DNA of 61,284 bases, from positions 1 through 61,284 of IMG/VR virus record IMGVR_UViG_3300028115_001382, one strand, 5' to 3'. The notes under the pieces are model-generated. The model did not search any database. It saw only the letters and a program-made list of their open reading frames with translations, and was not told the origin of the DNA. A program made the position numbers and the translations under genes. Source of the DNA: a virus. This document shows positions 16,188-24,288 of this stretch, piece after piece (positions within the stretch are counted from its first letter, which is position 1; each line of letters begins with the position of its first letter).

Positions 16188-17062
16188 GAGTACTTGTTAC
16201 AGGCGCAACAGGTTATATCGGTAGTCATGTATGTAAACTACTAGCAGAGCACGGACATGAAGTTTGGGGTTTTGACAAAAACATACACGGCGAATTTAAT
16301 GATGTAGAACATTATTGCCATAAGTTTTGGATTCAAGATATTATGGACAAATACTTACATGGCAGAGCTGATGCTGTTGTACATTTGGCAGGACGCAGTG
16401 TTGTTCCAGACAGTCTTAAAGAGCCTACTGAGTACTATAGAGTAAATGTTATGGGTACAAAAAATGCTGTGGAAAGTTTACAGCATGATCATTTTTTATT
16501 TGCCAGCACTAGCAGTGCTTGGGAAATGGCATCACCATATGCTCGTAGCAAAGTGGCAGCAGAAGATGTGATAAAGGAGAAAGCCAATGGATACACTATC
16601 TTTAGATTTTTTAACGTATCTGGTACTGACGGCGTTCATCGTCAATTGGGTGCTCCTACCCATCTTATTCGTGTCGCTGCTATGGTGGCTTCTGGCAAGA
16701 TACCAGACCTTAAGATCTTTGGTACGGACTATGATACTAGGGATGGCACTTGCATTCGTGATTATATTCATGTTGTTGATTTGGCTAGAGCCATTGTCAA
16801 CGCCGTTGAACGAGGCCCCGCCAATACACCGTATGAATGTTTAGGCAGTAATGTTGGGTATAGTGTTAAGGAAGTAATTAGCACTATGGAAAATGTTACT
16901 GGGAAGAAGTTAAATACCATAGAAGCACCTCGCAGAGAAGGTGACGCCGTCAGTAGTGTAGTAGATAAACTCAGCGATCTTGTTACACTTAATAAAACAA
17001 TAGAGGATATGTGTTATGACCAATATAAGCTCGAGCTCCGTAAGCACAATTACGTTGTCTGA
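16184..17062 (+). CDS. galE: NAD-dependent sugar epimerase, UDP-glucose 4-epimerase-like
   Basis: Extended SDR enzyme. Rossmann motif TGATGYIGSH at residues 6-15, VVHLAG at about 65-70, FASTSSAWE with the catalytic Ser, and Y119xxxK123 in PYARSK. The GalE-type signature RFFNVSG is at about 140, followed by TRDGTCIRDYIHVVDLARA, typical of UDP-glucose/galactose epimerases. At 292 residues it is about 40 shorter than E. coli GalE. It would provide a UDP-sugar for a glycosyltransferase such as the one two genes upstream. A separate ATG with a strong ribosome-binding site lies inside the gene in another frame (see findings). Confidence 0.9.
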   Translation: MRVLVTGATGYIGSHVCKLLAEHGHEVWGFDKNIHGEFNDVEHYCHKFWIQDIMDKYLHGRADAVVHLAGRSVVPDSLKEPTEYYRVNVMGTKNAVESLQHDHFLFASTSSAWEMASPYARSKVAAEDVIKEKANGYTIFRFFNVSGTDGVHRQLGAPTHLIRVAAMVASGKIPDLKIFGTDYDTRDGTCIRDYIHVVDLARAIVNAVERGPANTPYECLGSNVGYSVKEVISTMENVTGKKLNTIEAPRREGDAVSSVVDKLSDLVTLNKTIEDMCYDQYKLELRKHNYVV

Positions 17063-17339
17063 ATGTAATACAACGTGTGATATATCTATTAATACTGATC
17101 TTTTAACAATTGATACAAATGATATTGAGGATATAGTATTAACAATAGATGAGGATTCAACCTTTACTATTGGATATAAAGATTTTCAAGACAAAATGCC
17201 CGATATAACCAAAGTACACAACATGTGCGGATACTATCCAGCTTTACAAAAAGCATATGAAAATTTTAAAAGCATTTATCAAATGGTAGAACAGGATTAT
17301 ATTGGAAATTATCAAGAAGACGATGAACTTCCATTCTAG
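17016..17339 (+). CDS. Conserved marine-phage hypothetical protein, 107 aa
   Basis: Ser/Thr-rich acidic N-terminus with strands (VSTITLSECN, IVLTIDEDSTFTIGY), then a helical C-terminus VHNMCGYYPALQKAYENF and KSIYQMVEQDY, ending EDDELPF. From memory the pattern MC..YPAL..AY..F followed by an acidic DDELPF end is widespread in T4-like marine phages without known function. It overlaps galE by 47 bases at the start and the radical SAM gene by 17 at the end. Confidence 0.7.
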   Translation: MTNISSSSVSTITLSECNTTCDISINTDLLTIDTNDIEDIVLTIDEDSTFTIGYKDFQDKMPDITKVHNMCGYYPALQKAYENFKSIYQMVEQDYIGNYQEDDELPF

Positions 17340-18255
17340 TTGTTCAGCACTTTATAGTCATACTAATATAAGGGGAGGCAATCGTGTCTTCCCTTGTTGT
17401 CGTTACAAAACACCTATACAAACATTTGACGGCGATGTAGGTAATATATTACACAGCAAAGAATATAAAGAACTACGTGAAAACTTTACTATTGATGATC
17501 CAAATTGTGCTAAATGTAAGCATGAAGAAAGTTTGGGTAAAGAAAGTTTACGTGAATGGTTTAACAAAACTTATCCTTTTACAGTTTCGTTAAGGTATTT
17601 AGAAGTAGGCTTTGACAACATATGTGATCTAACATGTGATGGGTGCTGGGAGGAATGGAGTAGTAGTTGGTGGGTAAAGAAAAACCCTGATCTTCCTCCA
17701 AAGCAAGGAATTACAAGCACTACAGAATTTAGAAATATACCAGAAAGTATTAGCAAAGTTGTTTTCCTTGGTGGAGAACCTTTAATGACAAACAGACATA
17801 GGAAGTTCTTGGAATCATTTGATACCTTAGAGCATTTAGAGGTCGAATACTTCACTAACGGTATGCATAAACTACAAGAAGATGATTATCGTTTACTTGA
17901 TCAATGTAAGCGTGTTCATTTTACTATAAGTATTGACGGAGTAGGCGTACTTAATGAAAACGTGCGTAAGGGAAGTATTTGGAGTAGAGTGTTAAAAACA
18001 CTAGAAGAAATATCAGATACTTTTGACTACACTATTCATACAACACTACACAAAAATAACTGGCAAGGATTGCCTGATTTGTTTAATTTTACAAAAAAAT
18101 ATAAAAAATGGACAATAAATCTCTTGACATATCCAAAAAATTTAGATATAATAAACTTAGAGCAGTCTGATAAAGATAAACTTATAAAAATACTTAAAAC
18201 ATATGAAATACCAAATAGGCAATATATTGAGGCGCACATGAAAGGAGAAGCATGA
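17323..18255 (+). CDS. Radical SAM protein with extra cysteine clusters (SPASM/twitch type)
   Basis: Radical S-adenosylmethionine enzyme: CxxxCxxC in NICDLTCDGCWE (C101, C105, C108) binds the [4Fe-4S] cluster, followed by FLGGEPLM. An N-terminal extension carries FPCCRYK (C25, C26) and CAKCKHEE (C62, C65), the hallmark of twitch/SPASM-like members that modify peptides or aminoglycoside-like molecules. The ATG giving MNFHSSCSALYSH is preferred over an upstream in-frame codon. It forms a coupled operon with a dioxygenase, a PLP aminotransferase and an amidinotransferase, hinting at stepwise synthesis of a small molecule or glycan. Five paralogues are encoded at 48-60 kb. Confidence 0.85.
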   Translation: MNFHSSCSALYSHTNIRGGNRVFPCCRYKTPIQTFDGDVGNILHSKEYKELRENFTIDDPNCAKCKHEESLGKESLREWFNKTYPFTVSLRYLEVGFDNICDLTCDGCWEEWSSSWWVKKNPDLPPKQGITSTTEFRNIPESISKVVFLGGEPLMTNRHRKFLESFDTLEHLEVEYFTNGMHKLQEDDYRLLDQCKRVHFTISIDGVGVLNENVRKGSIWSRVLKTLEEISDTFDYTIHTTLHKNNWQGLPDLFNFTKKYKKWTINLLTYPKNLDIINLEQSDKDKLIKILKTYEIPNRQYIEAHMKGEA

Positions 18256-18866
18256 TGGACATGCGCAGTTACGAGGAGTGGCAATCACATGCTGCTGAAC
18301 AAAGTTCAGTAGAAGAAGTCACTTGGAGCAAAAACGATTTACTTACCCTTAACTGGGATGCTACTTATATGACAGATGAAATTCCAAAAAATAGTGATTG
18401 GAATACATTTGCTACAAAAAACAAAAAACAATTAGAAGCAATGTACAAACAATGGGGAGTACCTAAGGAAGGTAGTTTACATTATATGTGTATTAGACCT
18501 GAATTAACAAAAGGTTTAAGTTCTATTGTTACACCCTTTGCTCATATGAAGTTTAATTACAATTTTTTGAAGCTAACATCTGGATGTAGTTTGATGTGGC
18601 ATTTTGACACTTATGCTACGTTTGTTAAATTTAACGGAATAGAAGAAGACAATGTTCATAATGTCTGTCGTACAGTAATAATGATGAACGATTGGGACAG
18701 AGGTCAAGTATTACAAGTTGGCAATGAAGTATATACACACTGGGAAGCAGGTGATACATATACATGGAAAGGTGATACATGGCATGGTATGTCTAATTTT
18801 GGTCCAAACGATTGTATAGTATCACAGATCACTTTTTTGGACGAAAATGACAAATATACCCAATGA
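18252..18866 (+). CDS. Aspartyl-hydroxylase-like 2OG-Fe(II) oxygenase
   Basis: Jelly-roll oxygenase with SLMWHFDTYATF supplying HxD, the strand RTVIMMNDWDRGQVLQVGNE, EAGDTYTWKGDTWHGMSNFG with the distal His, and a final SQITF strand. The usual Arg two strands after the distal His is not obvious. It is paralogous to the oxygenase at 4579. The ATG overlaps the radical SAM stop by four bases and its end overlaps the aminotransferase gene by 20, so the three are made together. Confidence 0.7.
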   Translation: MMDMRSYEEWQSHAAEQSSVEEVTWSKNDLLTLNWDATYMTDEIPKNSDWNTFATKNKKQLEAMYKQWGVPKEGSLHYMCIRPELTKGLSSIVTPFAHMKFNYNFLKLTSGCSLMWHFDTYATFVKFNGIEEDNVHNVCRTVIMMNDWDRGQVLQVGNEVYTHWEAGDTYTWKGDTWHGMSNFGPNDCIVSQITFLDENDKYTQ

Positions 18867-19749
18867 TAAACGTGGAATGGATTTTGGTAGTGCGTTTGCT
18901 ATTCAAGAACCTGAGTCTTTAAAATTACTAAGACAACCTTTAGATTTACAATGCGTCAATAGTGATAGTATTATTGACGAATTTCTTTATGATTACAACA
19001 AATGGATCAATAGCACTACTACAAATAACATAACTGGATTAGAAGATTTTCCATTTAAATGTTATAGTAATGGAACTACAGAAGCATTTGATAAATTTTA
19101 TATGAAAAATGCTAAGAGGCGATTTAGATGCTTCAAAGGCGAGTATATGTATCATAAACTTGCTTGGCGTGATAAATTTGTTTGGTCATACTTAGAAGAT
19201 GACGAACTACATAAAGCAGATGCTGTTGTAATTAGTTTACCATTTGCTGATACTGGAAATAAACACGAGAAATATCACGACTTAATGCGGCAGTGTAGCG
19301 AACTAAACGTTCCTGTACTAGTTGATTGTGCTTACTTTGGTGTTTGTAGAGATATTCATATCGACGTAGCTTACAAATGTATTACTGATGTGACTTTTAG
19401 TTTAAGTAAAAGTTTTCCGTTAGCATATGCTAGAATTGGGATAAGATATACTAAGGTTGACGATGATGATACTATGTTTGTGTATCATAAAATCAATTAT
19501 AATAACAAAATTGGTGCGAGTTTAGGATTAAAATTTTTAAACTATTTTACTCCAGATTATATGTCTAATAAATATCTTGACAAACAAGCAGAATTCTGTA
19601 ATACTTTAAATGTAACACCGAGTAAAACAGTGCTATTTGGTATCGATAACAACAATCAATATCCTCAGTATAACAGAGGCGGAACTACAAACAGATTAAG
19701 TTTCCACAAACAATATATAAAAGGACTAGATATTGCCAGTACAAAGTAA
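18847..19749 (+). CDS. PLP-dependent aminotransferase-like protein (fold type I)
   Basis: Features of histidinol-phosphate-aminotransferase-like enzymes: YSNGTTEAFDKFY near residue 73 (cofactor phosphate region), VLVDCAYFGVCR with the Asp that contacts the PLP nitrogen (D160), SLSKSFPLAYARIGIRY with the Schiff-base Lys (K188) and a downstream Arg. At 300 residues the small domain is reduced. Paralogues occur at 38.4 kb (frameshifted) and 56.2 kb. It sits between an oxygenase and an amidinotransferase gene, suggesting an amine is installed and then guanidinylated. Confidence 0.75.
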   Translation: MTNIPNDKRGMDFGSAFAIQEPESLKLLRQPLDLQCVNSDSIIDEFLYDYNKWINSTTTNNITGLEDFPFKCYSNGTTEAFDKFYMKNAKRRFRCFKGEYMYHKLAWRDKFVWSYLEDDELHKADAVVISLPFADTGNKHEKYHDLMRQCSELNVPVLVDCAYFGVCRDIHIDVAYKCITDVTFSLSKSFPLAYARIGIRYTKVDDDDTMFVYHKINYNNKIGASLGLKFLNYFTPDYMSNKYLDKQAEFCNTLNVTPSKTVLFGIDNNNQYPQYNRGGTTNRLSFHKQYIKGLDIASTK

Positions 19750-20788
19750 CAACGATTGGGATCCATTAGAAGAAATTATTATTGGCACTGCCGATAACTG
19801 TGTACATCCTACTATGAACAAAAGCACACATAGTTTTATCTATGGAGGCGAACAATATGAAGATATTAAACATTTTAACGGACAACCTATTGCTCAATGG
19901 ATTGTAGATGAAGCAAACGAAGATCTAGAAGGATTGGAAAAGTGCTTACAAGGATTGGGTGTAAAAACAATGCGTCCAGATCCTGTAGACCATAATCAAA
20001 AGTTTAGCACACCCGAATGGGAAACAACAGGGTGGTATACATTCTGTCCAAGAGACCTGTTATTACCGTTGGATAATATGATTATTGAATGTCCTAGCCC
20101 AATGCGAGCACGTTATTTTGAGACTAGAGCATATTACGAACACCTGTATCGCTGGATGAAAGAAGGTGTACAATGGATCAATGCTCCTAAACCTATTCTA
20201 ACTGATGACAACTATCAACTGGAGGACCGCAGTGAAGCAACGCTTGTTAACAAAGAAATTATTTTTGATGCTCCTAATATCGTTCGTCTTGGCCGCGATC
20301 TTCTCTGCCAAGTTAGCAATAGTGGCAACCAACTTGGTTTTGAGTGGCTGAAAACTATACTAGAACCCAAAGGCTATCGTATCCACGTAGCAGAAAAGTA
20401 TTACAGTTTCGCACACTTTGACAGCACAGTGTTACCTTTGCGTCCAGGACTAGTGTTGTTAAACGCAGGACGTTTAAGTGAAGATTGGTATCCACCTATC
20501 TTTAAGGATTGGGATAAAATTTGGGTAGGCGAAGAAGATCTACACGTACCGCCAGCAAACACAGGTGTTGCTCCTTGTTCTCCGTATATTGGATTGAACT
20601 TTTTAAGTGTCAATCCGGAACTTGTTATTGTAGATGAAAAGCAAGAATCACTAAGACGTATACTAGGCAAGCACGGTATCGAAACTATTGGGTTACCAAT
20701 GCGTCAAGCACGTAGCATGAGTGGTGGATTTCACTGTGCTACACTAGACACTAAACGCAAAGGGAGTTTAGAAGATTATTTTAGATGA
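19733..20788 (+). CDS. Glycine amidinotransferase-like enzyme
   Basis: Amidinotransferase of the arginine:glycine / inosamine-phosphate type, which moves the amidino group of arginine onto an amine. Catalytic triad visible: Asp in IIFDAPNIVRLGRDLL, His in YSFAHFDSTVLPLRPGLVLL, and Cys in MSGGFHCATLDT (C335). The N-terminus NDWDPLEEIIIGTADNCVHP matches the family start. The gene opens with TTG, preceded by AAAGGA, inside the end of the aminotransferase gene. Length 351 fits the family (about 350-390). A likely acceptor is the amine made by the coupled aminotransferase. Confidence 0.88.
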   Translation: MPVQSNNDWDPLEEIIIGTADNCVHPTMNKSTHSFIYGGEQYEDIKHFNGQPIAQWIVDEANEDLEGLEKCLQGLGVKTMRPDPVDHNQKFSTPEWETTGWYTFCPRDLLLPLDNMIIECPSPMRARYFETRAYYEHLYRWMKEGVQWINAPKPILTDDNYQLEDRSEATLVNKEIIFDAPNIVRLGRDLLCQVSNSGNQLGFEWLKTILEPKGYRIHVAEKYYSFAHFDSTVLPLRPGLVLLNAGRLSEDWYPPIFKDWDKIWVGEEDLHVPPANTGVAPCSPYIGLNFLSVNPELVIVDEKQESLRRILGKHGIETIGLPMRQARSMSGGFHCATLDTKRKGSLEDYFR

Positions 20789-20897
20789 AGAAAAAATAAT
20801 CTTAAACAATAAAATAATTGACAGAACTGGTAATGTTGTCAATACAGAATCTAGCGAGTATTTCATAAAAACATTTTTTGACAAATACGACAATTAC

Positions 20898-22031
20898 ATG
20901 TATATAGAAGCAGATGGAGAATTTCCACATTTAGACAATTTGTCCTTTAACTGTGACTCAACCTTACATATATTTTTACGTGAGCTACCTAGTTTTGGTA
21001 TTGATCCCAAAATTAATTTTACTGAACCTGAAACTTGTACACTTTATCGAACAACAGATTGGAAGTCCTATAAACCAATGTATATAGGGCTGGCTAATAA
21101 TGATAAAATTAACATCTGTTACGAAGTTGCTGCTATTAAAAAATTTTGTGATAGAAATAATATTGAAGATTATGTAATATATACCGGCTGTTATAATTTA
21201 AATTTAAAAAGAATTTATCCTAGCATAAAATTTGAAACATTAGACTACATTTTATACTGGTTATTGCGTAAAGGTAATACAAGCACAATAACAACCTTTA
21301 ATAAAAAACAAAACAACAAACACTTAGATAAAATTAGTAGTAAATTTATATGTACAAATAGACGTTATGAGGGTATAAGAGAATTAGTTGCCTCTTACAT
21401 GCTAGATTATGATACTATTTTGTCGTTTAATAAATCAAGAATAGATTTTACAATATTTTATAAAAATAAAGATGTTACTAAAAAACTTTATTGGTCTAAT
21501 ATTGACGATAGATTGTGTTTTGATTACTCAAAGTTGCCAAAAAAATACAAAACCAACATGTATAGTATATCAAAATCGTTGGTTATTGATTATGATATGG
21601 ACAATGAAGCAGGAGATATTGATGATAAAGTAGGAAGGTTTATGAACTTAGAACAATACTACAAAGCATTTTGTGCTGTGATAACTGAATCAAGGTTCTT
21701 TATGCCTTATGGTCATTTTGCCGATAAAACTTTAAATGCTGTTAAGACTATGAGGCCTTTTGTTTTATTTTCAAGTCCTTATACACTTGAATATATGAGA
21801 TCTTTAGGATTTAAAACATTTGATACATTTTGGGACGAATCATATGACGTCGAAGAAGATCATATGTTAAGATATCAGAAGGTATGCGATACAATTGACA
21901 GCATTAATAACTATAGTATAGACGAGTGTAAAATGCTCTACAGCAAATTATCACACATAGTAGAACATAACTTTGATATTTTATTAAAACTACAAACACA
22001 ACTCGGAGACTATGATGAAACACAGTATTGA
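20898..22031 (+). CDS. Glycosyltransferase-like conserved phage protein
   Basis: A 377-residue soluble protein. Its C-terminal third (YYKAFCAVITESRFF, FADKTLNAVKTMRPFVLFSS, YTLEYMRSLGFKTFDTFWDE, SYD) follows a pattern common in phage glycosyltransferase-like proteins, TEK..K...A.KPF...G.P..L..L...GF.TF...DESYD, and is shared with the protein at 39708. The ATG used here is conventional, but the frame is open and protein-like back to about 20772, with GGGAG suitably placed before an ATT codon at 20775, so about 41 N-terminal residues may be missing. Sugar and acceptor unknown. Confidence 0.65.
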   Translation: MYIEADGEFPHLDNLSFNCDSTLHIFLRELPSFGIDPKINFTEPETCTLYRTTDWKSYKPMYIGLANNDKINICYEVAAIKKFCDRNNIEDYVIYTGCYNLNLKRIYPSIKFETLDYILYWLLRKGNTSTITTFNKKQNNKHLDKISSKFICTNRRYEGIRELVASYMLDYDTILSFNKSRIDFTIFYKNKDVTKKLYWSNIDDRLCFDYSKLPKKYKTNMYSISKSLVIDYDMDNEAGDIDDKVGRFMNLEQYYKAFCAVITESRFFMPYGHFADKTLNAVKTMRPFVLFSSPYTLEYMRSLGFKTFDTFWDESYDVEEDHMLRYQKVCDTIDSINNYSIDECKMLYSKLSHIVEHNFDILLKLQTQLGDYDETQY

Positions 22032-22236
22032 GCAATGGATAGAGCGTATTAATACCATGAAAGATTTATGTATTCAAGCTCATCGTTTACGAAATGAATT
22101 TAGTGAACTAGCAGACAAAACATTTGACGAAGCGCAGTGTAAACATATGCTCGAACAAGTTCAGTCTATGGCAGCAGGCATAGCAAACGAAGAAATAACA
22201 ACAATAAAAACTGATATGGATGAGTGGAAAAAATGA
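22012..22236 (+). CDS. Small helical hypothetical protein, 74 aa
   Basis: ATG start preceded by CTCGGAG and overlapping the previous gene by 20 bases. Mostly helical, with heptad-like spacing (IEQWIERINTMKDLCIQAHR; CKHMLEQVQSMAAGIANEE). No known domain. It overlaps the phosphoribosyltransferase gene by 13 bases. Coiled-coil partner function is plausible. Confidence 0.6.
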   Translation: MMKHSIEQWIERINTMKDLCIQAHRLRNEFSELADKTFDEAQCKHMLEQVQSMAAGIANEEITTIKTDMDEWKK

Positions 22237-22787
22237 TTGAAAAAGAATATAGCATGGAAGACGTAATGAAAGGCATTAGTAACATTGTTACTCAAATGTA
22301 TAAAGATAGTTGGCGACCTGATTATATTGTCGGTATCAACAGAGGCGGATTACCTATAAGTGTTGTGTTAAGTCACATGATTGATGTTACACATTATTGT
22401 TTAGACGTAAGGCTTAGAGATAACAAAGATAAGCAAGGACCAGAAAGTAACTGCTGGATGGCAGAGGATGCGTTCGGATACTTGTACAAACCCGATCGTG
22501 ACGATGTATACGGTAAAGGTACTTGTCAGCCGAAGATGCGTAAAAATATCCTTATTGTAGATGATATCAACGACACTGGCGCAACCTTTAAATGGATCAA
22601 AGAAGACTGGGAATCTGGTTGCTTGCCCGGACACGAAGGATGGCAAGACGTATGGAACCAAAATGTTCGCTTTGCTGCTCTTTGTGAAAAGACACATACA
22701 AAGTTTGACGGTGTAGACTATTATTGGGAAGAAATTGACACAAGCGAGCAAGACACTTGGGTAGTGTTTCCGTGGGAAAATGTATGA
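22224..22787 (+). CDS. Purine-type phosphoribosyltransferase
   Basis: Type I PRTase fold: YIVGINRGGLPISVVLSHM early (the PPi loop) and ILIVDDINDTGATFKWI, the PRPP-binding signature. An insertion of about 40 residues between them (ESNCWMAEDAFGYLYK) and a long C-terminal hood are seen. Resembles xanthine-guanine or hypoxanthine PRTases and cyanophage PRTases. It would salvage a nucleobase using PRPP; a link to the 7-deazaguanine route is possible, substrate unknown. Confidence 0.85.
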   Translation: MEKMIEKEYSMEDVMKGISNIVTQMYKDSWRPDYIVGINRGGLPISVVLSHMIDVTHYCLDVRLRDNKDKQGPESNCWMAEDAFGYLYKPDRDDVYGKGTCQPKMRKNILIVDDINDTGATFKWIKEDWESGCLPGHEGWQDVWNQNVRFAALCEKTHTKFDGVDYYWEEIDTSEQDTWVVFPWENV

Positions 22788-23017
22788 TAAAAGAATGGTC
22801 ACTTAAAGATATTAAAAACGAGATAAGTAAAATATCGTGGGCAGAATCTGATCCTCGTATGGATGGATTTGTGACTTGGGGATGTAAGCAAGAGCTTTAC
22901 GAAATCCTTTGGTATGTGGAAGAAAAATTGCGTAAGTGTTCAACCTACGCAGGCGAAGAAGACTTCCTCAAAGAACACGATAAAGAAATGACGTGGAGAA
23001 TATTAAATGAAGACTAA
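22784..23017 (+). CDS. Hypothetical protein, 77 aa
   Basis: I use the ATG overlapping the PRTase stop (ATGA) rather than upstream GTG/TTG codons. The product begins MIKEWSLKDIKNEISKI and is Trp/Glu/Lys rich with two cysteines (WGCKQ, RKCSTYAGEED). Predicted helical. No known family. Coupled in both directions to neighbouring genes. Confidence 0.6.
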   Translation: MIKEWSLKDIKNEISKISWAESDPRMDGFVTWGCKQELYEILWYVEEKLRKCSTYAGEEDFLKEHDKEMTWRILNED

Positions 23018-23192
23018 GTATGCTATAAAGTTAATGTTGTCTGCTGATGACTGGATTTACGTGACTGAAGATACCGAAGCACCTATGTTTCAAATTCATC
23101 CAATGTTATTTAATACCAGACATGAAGCTGAGGAACATGCTGAAACTTGGAACAAAAGAGTTACTAAAGTAGTTAGATGGAGAGAACGATGA
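23007..23192 (+). CDS. Hypothetical protein, 61 aa
   Basis: Small alpha/beta protein beginning MKTKYAIKLMLSADDWIYVT and continuing with a helix NTRHEAEEHAETWNKRV and a last strand. This strand-strand-helix-strand order is frequent in small phage proteins of unknown function. It overlaps the upstream gene by 11 bases and the next by four. Confidence 0.6.
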   Translation: MKTKYAIKLMLSADDWIYVTEDTEAPMFQIHPMLFNTRHEAEEHAETWNKRVTKVVRWRER

Positions 23193-23317
23193 GTTGTACT
23201 TGTGGCAGATCGCCAACTGGTAGATGTATAGGTTGGCACAAACTAACAGAGGAACAATACCTCGAGAAAAAAGCAGAGTATGAAGCAAGACAGACACAGA
23301 AGGAGAATAACAAATGA
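23189..23317 (+). CDS. Tiny cysteine-containing protein, 42 aa
   Basis: ATG overlaps the previous stop (ATGA) and its TGA overlaps the next ATG. The N-terminus MSCTCGRSPTGRCIGWHKL holds three cysteines and a His, a possible single metal site, followed by a charged helix. From memory, similar CGRSPTG.C.GWH peptides occur in cyanophages. Its conserved-looking core and double coupling support a real gene despite its size. Confidence 0.55.
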   Translation: MSCTCGRSPTGRCIGWHKLTEEQYLEKKAEYEARQTQKENNK

Positions 23318-23520
23318 GTATGTCAGCACAATTAATTAAAGCAGCAAGAATGCACGCCGAAGGTGAGCTTGAAAGAGCTAAAACTAACATTTTGGTTTAT
23401 ATGAATCAAAGTGTTGGTATTGGTGAGCATAGTGATATTGTTGAAGCGATTCAAGAAGAACTTGATAAAATGGCTGCGGCAGAAGATCGCATTGAAATGT
23501 TACAAAAACATTTTTCTTGA
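23314..23520 (+). CDS. Conserved helical hypothetical protein, 68 aa
   Basis: All-helical: SAQLIKAARMHAEGELERAK, then a turn with VGIGEHS, and IVEAIQEELDKMAAAEDR. A protein of this look is common in T4-like marine phages, from memory. AGGAG precedes the ATG at good spacing. The TGA stop is embedded in the -35 box of the promoter for folE. Confidence 0.65.
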   Translation: MSMSAQLIKAARMHAEGELERAKTNILVYMNQSVGIGEHSDIVEAIQEELDKMAAAEDRIEMLQKHFS

Positions 23521-23545
23521 CTTTTTATCTAAATAATGTTACTAT
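23517..23545 (+). promoter_or_regulatory. Probable sigma70-type promoter for folE, TTGACT-17-TACTAT
   Basis: TTGACT overlaps the upstream TGA stop and is followed after 17 bases by TACTAT (TATAAA at 20 bases is a poorer alternative). The -10 is imperfect. A CTAAATA sequence in the spacer (23530-23536) resembles a phage late or middle element. Confidence 0.55.
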
Positions 23546-23550
23546 AAACA

Positions 23551-23568
23551 ATAGACATCCTCGTCTAT
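23551..23568 (+). other. Short stem-loop in the folE leader
   Basis: ATAGAC and GTCTAT form a six-base stem around ATCCTC, ending six bases before the CGGAG ribosome-binding site of folE. It may protect the transcript end or modulate translation. It does not match the preQ1 riboswitch pattern I know, so no ligand is claimed. Confidence 0.35.
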
Positions 23569-23583
23569 AACTCGGAGAATAAA

Positions 23584-24288
23584 ATGACAGAAGACTTAAA
23601 CACTTATGCCTCTCATAAGATTCGATCTAGACTTAAAGAAGCTGGAGGCAGATACTGGGCTGGTGACAACATCAGCCAGTATATCGAAGAAGGTGAGCGT
23701 GAAGAGCTCATTGAAGAACTTACTATAAAATTTGAAGGTGTTTTACAAAGCCTTGTAATTGACACTGATAATGATCCTAATTCTATGGACACCGCAAGAC
23801 GTCTTGCGAAAATGTATGTTAAAGAATTGTTGAGCGGAAGGTATGACCCAATGCCTAATGCTACAGCATTTCCTAACCATACAGAAGATCGTTATGATGG
23901 TATGTTGGTTGTTCGCAGTGAACTTACAAGCATGTGTTCACATCATCACCAAACTGTTAAAGGTGTGGCGTATATTGGTATCATTGCTGCTGATACACTT
24001 ATTGGACTTAGTAAATACACACGCATTGCCCAATGGTGTGCTAGACGTGGAACACTACAAGAAGAACTCGCTATGGATATTGCTAAAGAAATTATGAAAG
24101 CAACTGGCAGCAACGATGTTGCTGTTTATATCCAAGCTACACATGGTTGTTGCGAGAATCGTGGTATTCAAGCGCACAGCAGTCTTACACAAACAACTGT
24201 GCTAAAAGGTTGTTTCAAGTCAGATGATGCTGTTAAAAAAGAGTTTATGGATAATATTAAATTACAACAAGGATACTCACCACGATGA
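23584..24288 (+). CDS. folE: GTP cyclohydrolase I
   Basis: Converts GTP to 7,8-dihydroneopterin triphosphate, the first step to folates and to 7-deazaguanines. Visible: the DTARRLAKMYVKELLSG helix (compare DTP.R.A), and the zinc motif region SMCSHHHQTVKGVAYIG (C118, H120-H122), with GLSKYTRIAQWCARR and the later THGCCENRGIQAHSS supplying the third ligand (C189/C190). Length 234 fits. The active site reads CSHHH rather than the usual C(E/S)HHL. With QueE directly downstream and QueD-, QueC- and DpdA-like genes in the window, preQ0 synthesis is the likely purpose. Confidence 0.92.
   Translation: MTEDLNTYASHKIRSRLKEAGGRYWAGDNISQYIEEGEREELIEELTIKFEGVLQSLVIDTDNDPNSMDTARRLAKMYVKELLSGRYDPMPNATAFPNHTEDRYDGMLVVRSELTSMCSHHHQTVKGVAYIGIIAADTLIGLSKYTRIAQWCARRGTLQEELAMDIAKEIMKATGSNDVAVYIQATHGCCENRGIQAHSSLTQTTVLKGCFKSDDAVKKEFMDNIKLQQGYSPR

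Noticed and set aside
22401-22802. 133-codon minus-strand frame opposite the phosphoribosyltransferase gene
   Set aside because: The plus-strand gene has clear PRPP-binding motifs; the antisense frame has no motif.
23551-23583. preQ1-type riboswitch in the folE leader
   Set aside because: A six-base stem-loop is present but the conserved A-rich tail and loop arrangement of preQ1 aptamers is not seen; kept only as a stem-loop.
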